NCBI GenBank assembly: GCA_020064725.1
Contig: JAGTWJ010000013.1
Location: forward strand, 62,001 to 126,000
Source: Drechslerella dactyloides
Taxonomy: Eukaryota > Ascomycota > Orbiliomycetes > Orbiliales > Orbiliaceae
Direction of reading: 5' to 3'
DNA length: 64,000 nt
Numbering within the stretch: position 1 is the stretch's first letter; every line of letters starts with the position of its first letter. Below, one piece after another: positions 1-12,321 of this stretch. The position numbers were made by a program, and so were the translations under genes. The notes under the pieces are model-generated. The model saw only the letters and a program-made list of their open reading frames with translations. It did no database searches and was not told the origin of the DNA.

Positions 1-1206
1 GAGGCTCGGGTCGCTCATAAATCTCCGTATTTCTGCTCTTAAATATCCGCCAACATTCCTTGAACGTTCTCGGGACCACCAAAAACCCGCAAAGAGCCCA
101 CATGAATACCATCCTAACGACATCGACCCAAGTTGCAGCCAGTATATCCAGAGACTCCCCACGGCTTTTAGTGTGCACAGTCATTCGGCGCTTGCCACTG
201 TCTTCGAGAAGAGATACTTTCATATCAAACCGTCCCTTTTGCACTGGGTCGAGAACGTCGACTCTATATGCGCCTGTTCGCTGGTTAAACGGCGATATGT
301 GGAAATCCTTCCTGAAGGTGTGGGTATACAAATATCTCTCATTCTCTTTCTCATTTGTTTTAGAGCCCTTCCGGGGTAGAAGGTACGCGTGGCTCTCCTG
401 GAACGTATTCTTTACTTCCAGGATTGTGTAGGCTAGTTCCATATCTTCATCATAGATATAGTAGTATGTTACGGGGTTGAACGACCAGCAGACAAAGCTT
501 GGTGCGGTCACGACATAGATGTGAGGGTAGACCGAGTCATTCACACCCTACACAGAAAATGCGATTAGCTACCTGAAAGTTTTGGGCCAGTTGGCAGTAT
601 TTGTCACTGCTAACTCACTTGTAACCTGAGAAAATTCCGTGCTTTCTCTTCAAACCCATGCCGCGCAGACATAAAATGCTTCGGATCCACCGAGAAGAAA
701 GTGAACCATGTTTGCCTTTGCGTTTTCGCCGCCGGGTTCTCTACCTCATCGGCAGATTTCTTTACCGAAAATACCGAACCAACGGATTCTGCGAACTTGG
801 CACTAAAGCCAACATAGAGGATCGGGTAGTTGAAGAAATACTGATTGGGGGTTAAGCGCAAGTGCATGGAAGTCGAGAAGAAGAAGCGAGGTCTCAGCTT
901 AGCTTCGTTGGCTTTCTCGAGACGCTCTAGTATCTGAAAGGTGTCAGTTGACATCCAAGAGAGCAGATAATCCGCTGCCTTTGCTATGATACTCCATGCA
1001 ACCAGTCTAACAATCGGAAGTAAAGCTATATTCCCAGGAAGAGATCCTTTGCCAAGAGCTTCGCGGATCAACGTGACTCTGCTCAATAGAGCTAAAATTG
1101 CCGCTGCGAATGTGGTCCATGCTATGGCCCTAATGGCCTTTCTCGCGGCGCGTCCAAGACAAGCGACTATAGAGTGAGCAATGAGGGGGCTTATTGGAGT
1201 AGCCAT
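1..1206 (-). CDS. DUF1365 domain protein, 3' end cut by window edge
   Basis: Two exons read on the minus strand: 1206-619 and 547-1, with a 71-bp intron (548-618, GTGAGT...TAG, phase 0). The first ATG at 1206 opens a hydrophobic N-terminus (about residues 1-90) with at least two membrane-segment-like stretches. Next comes the block WFTFFSVDPKHFM, and exon 2 carries the hallmark FNPVTYYYIYDED followed by EVKNTFQESHAYLLP, which I recognise as the DUF1365 core (F-N-P-V, then a VxNTxxExHxYLL-like motif). Exon 2 stays open to base 1, so the C-terminus is missing. In bacteria DUF1365 genes often sit beside cyclopropane-fatty-acid synthase-like genes; such a partner would lie left of this window and cannot be seen. 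Biochemical role is unknown; membrane association is inferred from sequence. Confidence 0.85.
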
Positions 1207-4200
1207 ATCGATAATCGCGACGAATGAGGCAGCGGCGATCGCGATATCGTCTATGTAACGGGACTGCCTTAACGATGCAACTACCGAGATTCAATACCAA
1301 CAGTCTGATTAGAAGGACTAGTCGGTGACGATAATGAGACCTAGTGCTTGTTGCAAGATACTGGAAAGAGATGCAGAGGGTAGTGGACGACTGTGCGCCT
1401 TGTATTTTTCCCTCCTCAATATGACGTGGCTTGTCTTGTAAGCCAGACTGCCGTACTCGTTGTAACTCTACTTGCATCCACGTTAGCAACGACGCCATCT
1501 ATAGTTGAATTAGCAGCGAGGTCTACGCACCTTGGGCCCTTTTGTGTCGATTGCTGTACGGCCTGACTATGCCCCAAGCAGTCTTCGGGATGACCGAAGC
1601 AGAAACCCTCTGCCCAAAACCAAGGGCTTCCTTTTACCGAGTGAATGAACGCTTTGCGCACCAATATCTGTTTTTCCTGTGCCAAAGTCTACACCTTGGC
1701 TAACACCCAAGATCGGATACGTTTTGGAGGAACTTGTGCTGAATCAATATTAATAATTGGGCACCTTATATCTGGTATTCTGAAGATCTTGTGCAGTCGT
1801 ACTGAAATCTATTCGAGAAAGGAGCGTCAGCCTGGTTGTAATAATTTAACGCGAGAGTAAGCTAGATGCCCTTCACATTGCAACACCGCGGGATCCGGCA
1901 CTGTGTGCACTGTGCCATCTAAAAAACGACACAAGGTGAAATTGTGACTGAAGCGGATGACAACGACTTTAGCAAATTAAACCCCCACGGGCAAACAATA
2001 GTGGGCTTAATGGAGAACTTGAAAGAGAGGCCGCCCCAGGACTGGTTGAGTGCGTATCAAGATACATGCCCGGTATCTATGCAGTCACGAGGGCCAGCAT
2101 TTGTGAGGGATAGAAGCTGTATCTTCGGGGTCACGCATAAGAGAACTGTTGATTCACCTGCCAGCAAGGCAACCTCATGTCACAAGTTTCCTCATATGCG
2201 AGAGGGCCTAGAGGTAGCTATCAGATGGAATGTCTTGTCTCGCGAGCCGGAATGCATATCCCTTGATGCCAACATATTTTAATAGACAGCTAGAGCCTCT
2301 GGCTCAAGTGACGGTCCTTTGAAACGGAGTTTCGGACACCTGCAGCAATCATTGATCATTAGATCGGCTTGGCCACAGCAACGACGATCGGTATTCAAGC
2401 TGTGCCGTATTGCTCGCTAATTCAGTCTCGGGGACTAATACTCATTTAATGTTCTTGGGATGGTGGCACAGCACCACAGTCTAAGTAGATCTTTGGAACG
2501 AAGCGAGCATCAAGACCTTGACTTGTGTAACCGAATATGCATTTAACCCTGCGTGCTACGAAAGTAGCAAAACTAGAGCGGGGTATATTTTCTTCGAGTT
2601 ACGGATAGTCTCGGGAGGGATGGAACGATCTAAAGTCTCGGACCGCAGCGTTCGCGGGGACTAAAATTTGACATATCTCTAATGAAACTGAAGCAGGAGC
2701 AACTTCTCGGGGGGCTGCAATTACAGGGGCTTGATTTCTCGAACTTTATCAATCGAAAAACGTACCTACAGCTCGAAAATGAACGCGGTCTTGCTATGTT
2801 CCTCTGTTCTAGGGATCCTCAACTTGTATTTGCAAATTGCATTGTGAGCCGTTGCGGAAGCGTTTTGTATTTAGTCTGTCGGGTCGGTAGGAGTATTTTA
2901 TAAGGAATTATTCGTTGTCGATTCTGTCCCGTGCCTCAAGCCTGAGCGGAATGTTCGGATTGATTGATGGGGAAATGGCGCTGATAGGATCCTAGGAAGG
3001 AGTATACGTAGAGGATAGCATCGGTTAATTCTCTGCCGTTCAATAAACTAATGCAGGGCAGGTTAATCTATGTTGCTATAAGAACGTTGACCGCGGGAGA
3101 TGCAAATATACTGGATGGATGTAAGCCGATTGATTCTAGCATCTTTAGAGTTGAGCTCTATCCTCTGACTTTATACCAGAGGCATATGGGATGATATCCA
3201 AGTGTGTACATATTCCGATACGATACAATTTGTCTTCGGCTACCGCACTACTACGGGCTGGCAAGCTCTGGACTGTCACTACGTTTCGCACTTTCGAACA
3301 CGCGATTAAAAAAAGCATGCTCGGCGCTCCCTATTCACAAGTCGGATAATACACCAAGGTGATCGATCGCCCAGAATAAAGTACAGTTTATTACACTAGA
3401 TGGGGTCGCCTGCAGCTTCCCGCTATCCAGGTAGGCTAAGGACGAGGCGTGATTGTAAAATTTTCTCCGACCCTTGACAGACGATGGAGCAAAATTCGAG
3501 AGACATGGGTGGCCATACATATACCCAAGCTAAGCTTACGGTTTCGAACTTGAACCTTGCTGATGCTCGACCATCGGCTTATGGTGCAGTTGGGTAGGCG
3601 CTCTGGGCCCAGAAGTTCTCTAATAGTCTCTGATATCTGCATGTCTCCGACGGACCGTAAGTTCTTGTTGCTCCGTAAGTTCGACGGAACGACACTAACT
3701 AAGCTTGTTAACTTAATTAGTCCGAGGTAACCCGACTGCTCGAGTGCACGACCATCCGACGCGACACTCGCCTATCATTATGCGCCGAAAACAAAACAAA
3801 TTAGGCTGGATATTGCGAGTGGCCTAAGACATCGTAGCAGGCAGGCGAGCCATTTGACTGGTCCCTGTTAGCAGTAATACGAATTTAGTGGACAGCGGCT
3901 CGAGACTCGTTATGAAGCTCACGTCCCGAGACTAGTCGCAAGCCTTCAAGCAGTTCAGCATGCTCTATAATGTATCTGCCCAGAAAAAATATCCTGTCCC
4001 AGTAATTCAGTGTCCCGGAACGAGACATGCGTAAGCTATTCCATATGGAATGTAACAAGCCTGCCAACTACGGGAGTGAGCTCCACTCTCAGAAAGAGGT
4101 TGAACATGTAGTGCGCAGCCCTACTTCAACACACAGTAATGTTTGTTATCTTTCAGAGGGCTCTCTCTCCCTTTCTCAATTTTCACTCTCCTTTTAGAGC

Positions 4201-7200
4201 CAGTTCGCAATCATTACACGAAATACTTTCTAATGCAGGCACCTTCGGCTGTGGCTGCTATTTCGAGCAACTCTGAGACTGCAGGGGTTAAACAAAACTG
4301 TAAATGCATGTGGCGGAATCTTCGAGCATTTATGAGATCTAGTCCGTTACAAACATGCATATGTCCCTCAAACGGCAGTGACTTGGCGTTAAATCAAGCA
4401 CGCCTGAATTGAAAATGCATAGACGTAAAAACAAAGAACGACAAACATATAACGGATGCCAGCATCAGTATGACTACAATGGTTCTAGATCAAGTATCGT
4501 ATCATAAACGTTAAACAGCTATAGTTCTGCCAATCTGTATACATAATTTGCTTGTCCTGCGCGACTAACAATCTGCAGTTACCCATGCATATGCATACGC
4601 CAACACACCGCGGCGCCATGAAACCCACCTGGTTCACATATGCATATGAGATCGAGATCTCACATATACCTGAGCTAAGAAGCGTCGTTCTAGACCTGTA
4701 TCACCTAGTAGAGATCGGGTATTTCATAGGCCGATCTACTTGGCCTTCCTATCCATATTTTGGCAACAATTTCACAAGATCTTGTGGATTAATCTGAAGG
4801 AACACAAAAAACACCCCGTACCACGTACTGTCGTGTACCTTTTGTGTGACCAAACGGCCAACGGGTCCCGAAGTGTATTACACGATACAGGGGTACAAAT
4901 GTCTGATAACGACCGAGGAAGTCATTATAGCGACTTACCATTGCCACTATTGGTGCTGCCGTACGTAATTTGGATCCCTACATTCACCATTTGTTATTGA
5001 CACACTAAACAGTAGGCCAGCGTCTCGAAACCATCTCGTTCGATTACATACTCAGCTAAGGTGAACATGATTTCAAGATAATGGAAATATCATACAAAAC
5101 CCTAGGTTTGCGTTAGGTACAAATACTAACTTGATTCTTAGTCTCGCATTGGAGTCCTAGCGAATTCGAACCGCACCAATAGCCCATCCACTGCTGAATA
5201 CAATAACGAGAGCTAAGAAAAGAGACTTAGAGAGATCTTTAGCGTCTTTGTCTCTTCATGGATAGATCGTCGGCCCGTAGTCATTCTAAATGTTAACGTA
5301 AAGTATGCGCTTTGTAAGCTACCCTTGTTTAAGCGACGCGGGGTCAAGGTACCGTCTACGTGCAATTCCCAGCATGTGCTCGGGATTCAGACGGTAGTAC
5401 ATCTTCCCCGCAATCGTATCTGCTATCTCAGTATATATATGAGTCTGTATTTAGTCTTCATACTACATCAACGCGGAGCCCACAATACAAGACTATTACT
5501 ACATAACTTGTCTCATCAACCAGACTGCCAGTTCTGGCTTGGGAGATGATATATCTACTATTACCGGTGAACTTGGTATCAAAAGTCAGATATCGGGAAT
5601 AAATATAACAGATTCTCATGAGCTTATAGTAGCACATATATCTTATTTTATATGCATGCAAATACAAAAGTGGCCCAATTGGCCCGTTAGCTCAATTCTC
5701 AAATAGAATAAATGAATATCTCCAAATATTGAATCACATATACCTAGACATTCAAATTTTTTGTTCAGCATACAAGAACGCCCAATCGTCCCTAACCGCC
5801 CTACGATGCCGTGGACAGCGCTGATGATCACCAATATTATTATCCGGCCAATAAGATTGATAATTATCGTGATCGTCAATACGCTCTATAGTTGAATGCG
5901 TGACCGACTATGCTACCAGATCCTATGAACGTATTGTTTGTCTAGGTAACGTAAGTCTAGAAACGCTAAAGCTATAATACACATGTATACGATTTCAAAG
6001 TATCTTGAGACTGGGCAGACAGTACCTGATTATATGCGGATCCGCAGATAAGCACACCCGCTATGACGCACAGGATACCAAGAGACAATCTCACAAACCC
6101 GCCGTCGTCCAAGACTACGGTGTCCTTACCTAGATATGTAACCCTAAATTGCGTCAGCACCACGTTCTGCGTTCTTAGTTTTGAACTTAGGTGTGCTGTA
6201 CCTGACGTTGTGTAATTTCGTTAAAATCTTATTTCGACATTGCTCCTTCGCAGACCTCCCGCACAGATCCCGCTGATCCCGAGCCCCAACGCGTTAACGA
6301 CAAATATACGTTCCATTGAGGGTTGTGTTTTCCAATAATGCCAAGTCCCCCACGCACCGCCATCATGCATCTGTGCAAGGTAACAAGGGACAATCGCTAC
6401 TATAACCTTGTCAAACATATATTGATCAAAATAAAATGATACGAAACTCAGTAGGCAATTAGTAACCTCCCGTGACGATCGACTATCGATATTCTCGGCG
6501 GTTGATTTGGATATGTCATATGTCACTATATATTATAAAGTTACCAGGGGGACTGAATTTCAAATCTGAAATTATCTCGGAGATTCGTACTTAACGCAGT
6601 TGGAGATCTAGAAACACAAAGCCTAGGTGGGACGAGAATGCAGAGTACATAAGACTTGGGTCAGTATACGTGATGTGGTATTGTATGACTAAGCTGGATT
6701 TGTCTGTCTGCTTGTGGCACGAACTAATGCTACTACACACCGGTACACACTGCGCTTGGGCACGAGATAATAAACAAGATAGAAAATTATTTGTCCATGT
6801 TCCAGAAGTCTGCACGAGGGAATTGCGAGCAAGGGGACTACGAGATCTTAATCAGCATGCAGCTATTCCGTCCTAGATTCGATACAAGCTTGATCATAGG
6901 CCATCAGAACCTTCTACAGAGCCAGACCTAGCCAATATATAGCATTGGAGATATTTTAAATCCAAATAGGGGGCGATCTAGTGACATTGATTCGGGAATC
7001 GAGATTGGTTTAATTAAAATCATAGCGAGAACTTGAAAGAGTACTAGATACTTAACCTACATCGCCGACGTACGCTTAATAGTTTTTTTTGGATCCCCTC
7101 AATGTAGGCGTTCGGCTTAAAGGGACATAAGACATCTGACTTGAAAATAAGAGAAAGATACTTACGCGTCAGTCGCGACGTGAAAGCCGATGTTAAATTC

Positions 7201-9026
7201 AATGTAGAGACGTTCTGAGCATACTGAACACTTGGTATATAAGTGGCCTTGTGCTTCCAAATTGCTTTGTGAGGCTACTTGGGCAGTATTGGGCTTACGA
7301 ATAAGCGCATCTCAACCACTCCTAATCATTTGCTTGTCTCGTGAACCAGACTGCCATACTTTACCCGGCGAAGATCATTTGCACACAATTTGATAAAGTT
7401 GACGGTACTCAGAGCTTGTAGGTCGCGCTGGGGCTACAGCGCCTGCCTTCGAGGCTAGCGCTGGGGTAACGAATGGCCTTTGCAGACATGTGCGTAATTT
7501 TGTTTAGCTATGGAAACTTGCCGTAAGCGCGCGCCCATCCTTGACTTATCGTTCCAGCGTGCTTCGCATGTGAGAGACACCAGCGAAATATATGGCAGCT
7601 CAGAGTGACCAAAACCAGGATGACGGCATATATTATCCTCTATCTCAAGGCTCGGACAAATACTCTATAGACAGGCGTGCAAGGGCACGCGCAGGGCTAC
7701 CGAGATTCGGAGTTTGATATCCAGCATTTCGTTCGAGACAACGAAGCTTTCTGGCCTCGAAACAGTGAAGCTGAAGGGTTTCTCTGAAGCCACCTCAACA
7801 TAGCTTGTAGAATGTGCGAAGACGCCATTGACCCGCCCTGTATGCTAGCTAAGTAGGTGTGAGGAATACTAGCCCTGCAAGCTTGGAGCGTGTCGTCATC
7901 AATCATTTGCTATAGGATGCAAAGCATGCCAGCATACACCAGAGTGGGTCTTGCTAAAATCGTACTAACCACTACTTGCTTTACCCGACCACAAGGAGGG
8001 TCTTTGCTAAATTTATCTAATAATCTATATCTGTACACTATTAACACCATAGAGAAGGTGGGAGCGAGCATTCAGTCCAAAACATATTATTTAATTCTAC
8101 AAATTTCTAGAGATATTTGGCAGTTAACAATAAATATTAATATAACCAAAGACACAGCAGTACAGGCAGAGAAAGTAAAGGTACAGTCAGAAGTATAAGC
8201 AGATGTATAGGTATAGGTATGGACATAGGTGTAGAGATGCCTTGCAGTCCCAGTCGGCACCCTTATATTATAAGATGGGTAATAGGCATATATAAGAGTG
8301 CTGTCTACAAGGCACCCCCTGAGCTCTCTACAGCATCTAAACTATTACCTATAGAGATACGGATCATTTAGATTTGCCTAGTGCCGCCACGCAGCCTTCT
8401 AGTACTTCGCTCACCAAAGAACGGCTTATAGTGGGTGTGTTTAAAGATGTGTATGCATGTATATTATTTGGTTTCTGGAGGCTTTCGGAATTTTTCGCAG
8501 TTATGTTAGGGTATCAAAATATAATAGTTAGATATATATAATTATATATAAGTATATATATATTGATAAAGGTGTGTAGACGGTGGTATCGGTGTAGACA
8601 GATGTAATCGACCTTATATAGATAGAGTAGTAATTATAAGCAATATATAAGGGCTTCAGCTGTAAGGTGTCTATACTCGAACTTAACATATATATCGAAG
8701 CATAGGGCGCAGTTAGGTTCAAATATTGCAGCGTAGCCATCGATTTTATTGCCGACATTATTCTCGGACCACGTATGCGCGATCTAGCAGCTGGAACTTG
8801 TTCGTGATATGAGGCAGGTCTTGTTATAAGTCAAAAAGATCGAAGACCTTGATAATTATAATCTCAGCGTCGTTCGCGTTGACGCGTTGCTGACTAATCG
8901 TTAGGATGTAATCAGTGCAACAACTGCATCGATAACACTTCAATCTCACTCCCCATGGTAGAATCATCCAAATAAGACTTTTGCTTTAAAACAGACGACT
9001 ATTCTTTTGATTCTTTTCCCCTCAGA
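1207..9026. other. AT-rich gene-poor stretch
   Basis: About 7.8 kb with no coding region I can support. Many short open frames occur on both strands, but none shows family motifs, intron-consistent continuation or biased composition. The interval has several AT-dinucleotide tracts (for example near 8521-8565), homopolymers, and copies of two short dispersed motifs (a TTGTCTCGTGAACCAGACTG-like word near 1431, 5508 and 7334; an AGTCTCGGGG word near 2427). The texture resembles decayed repeat DNA of filamentous ascomycetes, possibly altered by repeat-induced point mutation, but no transposase or reverse transcriptase motif was recognisable. Confidence 0.6.
8521..8565. repeat. AT-dinucleotide-rich low-complexity tract
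   Basis: A run dominated by TA/AT dinucleotides. It explains the Tyr/Ile-rich open frame on the minus strand here, which should not be taken for a gene. Confidence 0.7.
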
Positions 9027-9640
9027 ATGCGGTCTACTGATTCTCGTCCCGAAACCGCGGGCCCTAACTCCGGTCCTGAATCTCCATACCCCATCAGACT
9101 CTCCGGAAAAGTCATCTCGGGCTTCGGTCGTGGCAGCAAGGAGCTCGGGATCCCGACCGCAAACATTCCGACAGACGGCTTGCCAGACTTCATTGAGAGC
9201 GGTATCTATTTCGGATGGGCGGGATTGCAAGCAAAAGAGTGCGGGGCCTCCGACGATGGCAGTAGCCCCGTTTATCCGATGGTCATGAGCGTAGGCTGGA
9301 ACCCATTCTACAAGAATTCTATCCGCAGCGTTGTATGTCCTCCCCGGCCCTCTTATCCCTGAGTTACAATTTTGTTCTCATTGGCTGATTAGCGATGGAA
9401 TAATAGGAAGTACATATCATCCATGAGTTCCCTCAAGACTTCTACGGAGCCCATCTAAATCTGCTCGTGATGGGATACATTCGACCGGAGTTCGACTACG
9501 TATCGAAGGAAGCACTGATTGAAGATATCAACAAAGATATCGACATAGCAACTAAATCGTTGGCGAGGAGTCCGTATACAACCGCGAAGAGTGATCCATG
9601 GCTGACTAACTTTTCTCCCTTGGGGTCAAGTCCAAAATAA
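9027..9640 (+). CDS. FMN1: riboflavin kinase
   Basis: ATP:riboflavin 5'-phosphotransferase, making FMN from riboflavin. Two exons: 9027-9332 and 9407-9640, joined in phase 0 over a 74-bp intron (GTATGT...AATAG); product 179 residues. Exon 1 holds the family core: RLSGKVISGFGRGSKELG, then IPTANIP, the nucleotide-binding G-x-G-R-G-S-x-x-L-G-x-P-T-A-N motif, followed by ESGIYFGW and VMSVGWNPFYKN. Exon 2 gives EVHIIHEFPQDFYG, LLVMGYIRPE and the FDYVSKEALIEDI helix typical of fungal Fmn1. The ATG at 9027 is chosen because MRSTDSRPETAGPNSGPE resembles fungal N-termini. It follows CTCAGA, so an upstream non-coding exon is possible. The length is slightly short for the fungal family but all core motifs are present. 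Confidence 0.95.
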
Positions 9641-10367
9641 TCGCAAGACGAGTCACTTGCGGGAGGCAATGTATTCCATGGTTCTTTCAAAATTAAGATA
9701 GATTAGTTGCCTATCCATCTATTCGTGTGGTATCGTGTAATGCCGTTCATCGCCTTCGCAAATGTACAACAACTTAGGTTTTGTCCAGCAGGAAGGCCGC
9801 CTAAAGAATAGTTCACCAAATTTTTGCTATCTGTGTTAAATCTACAGAATAGCTCAGCTATTAGTCATCGCGTCTTGACGCACTAACGTGCGGTCTTGAT
9901 GTGGGCCCAGCACCAACAGAGCCGAGACCCGGGCCAATCCCATGTTCCTCTAACATCCGCTTCAATGTCAGTGTGCATTGGTTCTCAGTCTCGTACGAAG
10001 TTTCTATTGTTATTACAAAGCTAGCTAAACAAAGTACCCGCTAAACAACAAAATATTACTCAACATCTCCTTTGAAGGCCACCAAGTTGAGTCTTCAGAA
10101 AAATGACGACGTTTTGTATTATAGCTGGCCCCCTCTCAGAAGCAATCATCAGCTGGCGGGTCTAACTCTCGATCCCTAGATCCCATTCTATAAAGTCCTG
10201 TACACTTGGCCGCAAGCTTCCGTCATTGTCTCGTGAACCAGAAGCTTCCGTCACCAACCCAACTAACTCACAGCAATAATATAACATTGGTAAATCAGTC
10301 AATCAATTGCAGGATTAATCGACCAGTATTGGGGGCCAACCATAGAATATAAAACCCTGGATTAGTA
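9641..10367. other. intergenic, no gene seen
   Basis: Riboflavin kinase 3' region and MFS transporter promoter region. It contains one partial copy of the dispersed TTGTCTCGTGAACCAGA word near 10227-10244. No coding signal seen. Confidence 0.6.
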
Positions 10368-12321
10368 ATGCCGAGCTCTGCAGAAACGCAGAACTATGGG
10401 AGGTTTGAATTGAAAGGTGAGGTCGGCGCAACAGCCACCAACGATAAGGACTTTGAAAGGAACGAAACAGGGTCTATGAAAGAGAAGCTGCGAGAAGACA
10501 AAACGGAAAGCGGTCGCGATCCTTACTCGATATTTTGGGATGGGCCCAACGATCCCGGATGTCCTAAAGGGTTCAAGAAAAGGAACAAATGGATTATTAC
10601 CCTTATTGTCGCCGCTGGCGCCTTTAATACGTAAGTTTCGTGTCTGTCCGGTATTGAGCCATTTAGGAAGCTTCAGGGCTAATCTCAATTTTGACCCTGC
10701 AATAGTACCTGCGCAAGTTCAGTATACACTTCAACTTACGAGCAAATTGAACGGGAGCTCAGCAGTTCCCATGAGCTGGCTATTGCAGGCCTGTCATTGT
10801 TCGTGATGGGGCTCGGTATAGGGCCTATGTTCCTCGCTCCGCTTAGCGAGTTCTATGGGCGGCGCCCGATATACATCGTTTCATTCGCTTGCTACGTCCT
10901 TTTTCTTATACCCTGTGCCGCGGCACAAAATATCACTACTATGCTGGTAGGCCGCTTCTTTGATGGTATTGCAGGTAGCGCCTTCCTTAGCGTAGCAGGC
11001 GGTACAGTTGGCGACATGTTCGAGAAAGACGACTTGGGCCTACCGATGATGGTATACACTGCTTCGCCATTCGTTGGACCAGAAGTGGGACCGCTCATCG
11101 GTGGCTTTATCAACCAAAATGCCAACTGGCGGTGGACTTGGTACGTCATGATTGTCTGGTCGTTTATACAATGGGTTTTACTCTGCCTCATTCCTGAGAC
11201 ATACAACCCGGTTCTCCTTCAGCGTAAAGCTGCAAAAATACGACGCGAAACAGGCGATGACAGGTATTACGCACCTTACGATCGCCGTGAGGATGGAATC
11301 CTCAGAACCGTTCTTATGAGCTGCAAGAGGCCGTTTCTGTTGCTCATTTTCGAACCAATGGTGTTGGCGTTGTGTACATTTACTGCCTTACTTCTTGGGA
11401 TCCTCTACATGTTCTTCCAGGCTTTCGGAATCGTTTTCAGAGGCAATTATGGGTTTACATTGTCACAGCTCGGCTTATCTTTCCTTGGTTTATTTGTTGG
11501 AATGATCCTGGGCGTTCTGACAGACCCACTCTGGAGGCGAGTTTATCGACAGTTAGTGAAGGCGAGAGGAGGATCGATACCAGAATTCCGACTGATGCCT
11601 GGCATCTTGGGTGGGGTCCTTGTGCCCATCGGGTTACTTTGGTTCGGTTGGACTGCATATCGCTCCATTCACTGGATCGTTCCGATCATCGGGAGTGCTA
11701 TCTTCGCGATGGGTACCTTGCTGGTGTACTCCGCTGTTTTTTCATTTTTGGTAGACTGTGAGTTCAATTGCTTCACCCCCATAGTCCCCCAAGTTGTTCG
11801 AAAAGGATATACCAGCTTAAACAATAACTGTGAATACACAGGCTACCCTATCTATGCCGCTAGCGCGATGGCAGCAAACAGCTTCTCTCGGAGCTGCTTT
11901 GCGGCCGGTTTCCCACTTTTCTCAACACAAAGTACGTAGATACCCGCTTTCTTGCTTGCTTACCAATCAACCTAGACTGAGGCTCTGCGGCTATCATGCA
12001 TTATGATCATGCCTCAGACTCCGGAGCGTCCCTCGGATGACTCGGACTCTAGTCCCGAAGCCATTCACCCTCAAGAGATCATATACCTTTGGTAACACTT
12101 CAGTTTCTTCGATAATCATCTGTACCCTATGGATACAAGCAAAGGAGTGCACGGCCTGTTGACATTACGATTGTATCACTCCAGTGTATCAAACCCTCGG
12201 AACTCAGTACGCTACACTTATCTTAGCGTTATTGACAGTTGTTATGGCACCATTTCCCTTCCTCTTCTTCAGATTTGGTGAAAGGTTGAGGAAATATAGT
12301 CGATATGCCAGAAGCCCATAA
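10368..12321 (+). CDS. MFS transporter, DHA1 (drug:H+ antiporter) type
   Basis: Four exons: 10368-10630, 10706-11757, 11842-11931, 12185-12321; 513 residues. Introns are 75, 84, 253 bp, and phases close exactly. The N-terminal cytosolic part (about 75 residues) is charged and ends in DPYSIFWDGPNDPGCPKGF, the fungal DHA1 lead-in (usually D-P-x-N-P-x-N). TM1 follows (KWIITLIVAAGAFNTT), then LSLFVMGLGIGPMFLAPLSE, the motif-A loop FYGRRPIY, and VGRFFDGIAGSAFLSVAGG as in Flu1/Tpo-like exporters. Late exons give AASAMAANSFSRSCFAAGFP and a final TM ending in FRFGERLRKYSR. Intron 2 is a multiple of three without a stop, so an unspliced reading also stays open, but YPIYAASAM only aligns after splicing. 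Likely a plasma-membrane 12-TM proton antiporter; substrate cannot be told. Confidence 0.92.

Noticed and set aside
60..431. Plus-strand frame of 123 codons at the left edge
   Set aside because: Antisense shadow of the DUF1365 exon 2, which carries the family motifs on the minus strand.
1944..2282. Plus-strand frame of 112 codons
   Set aside because: Starts with ATG-like context absent, no motif, no continuation, random-looking composition in AT-rich DNA.
4634..4668. CATATGAGATCGAGATCTCACATATA imperfect palindrome
   Set aside because: Arms are seven bases with a two-base centre; expected by chance in AT-rich DNA of this length.
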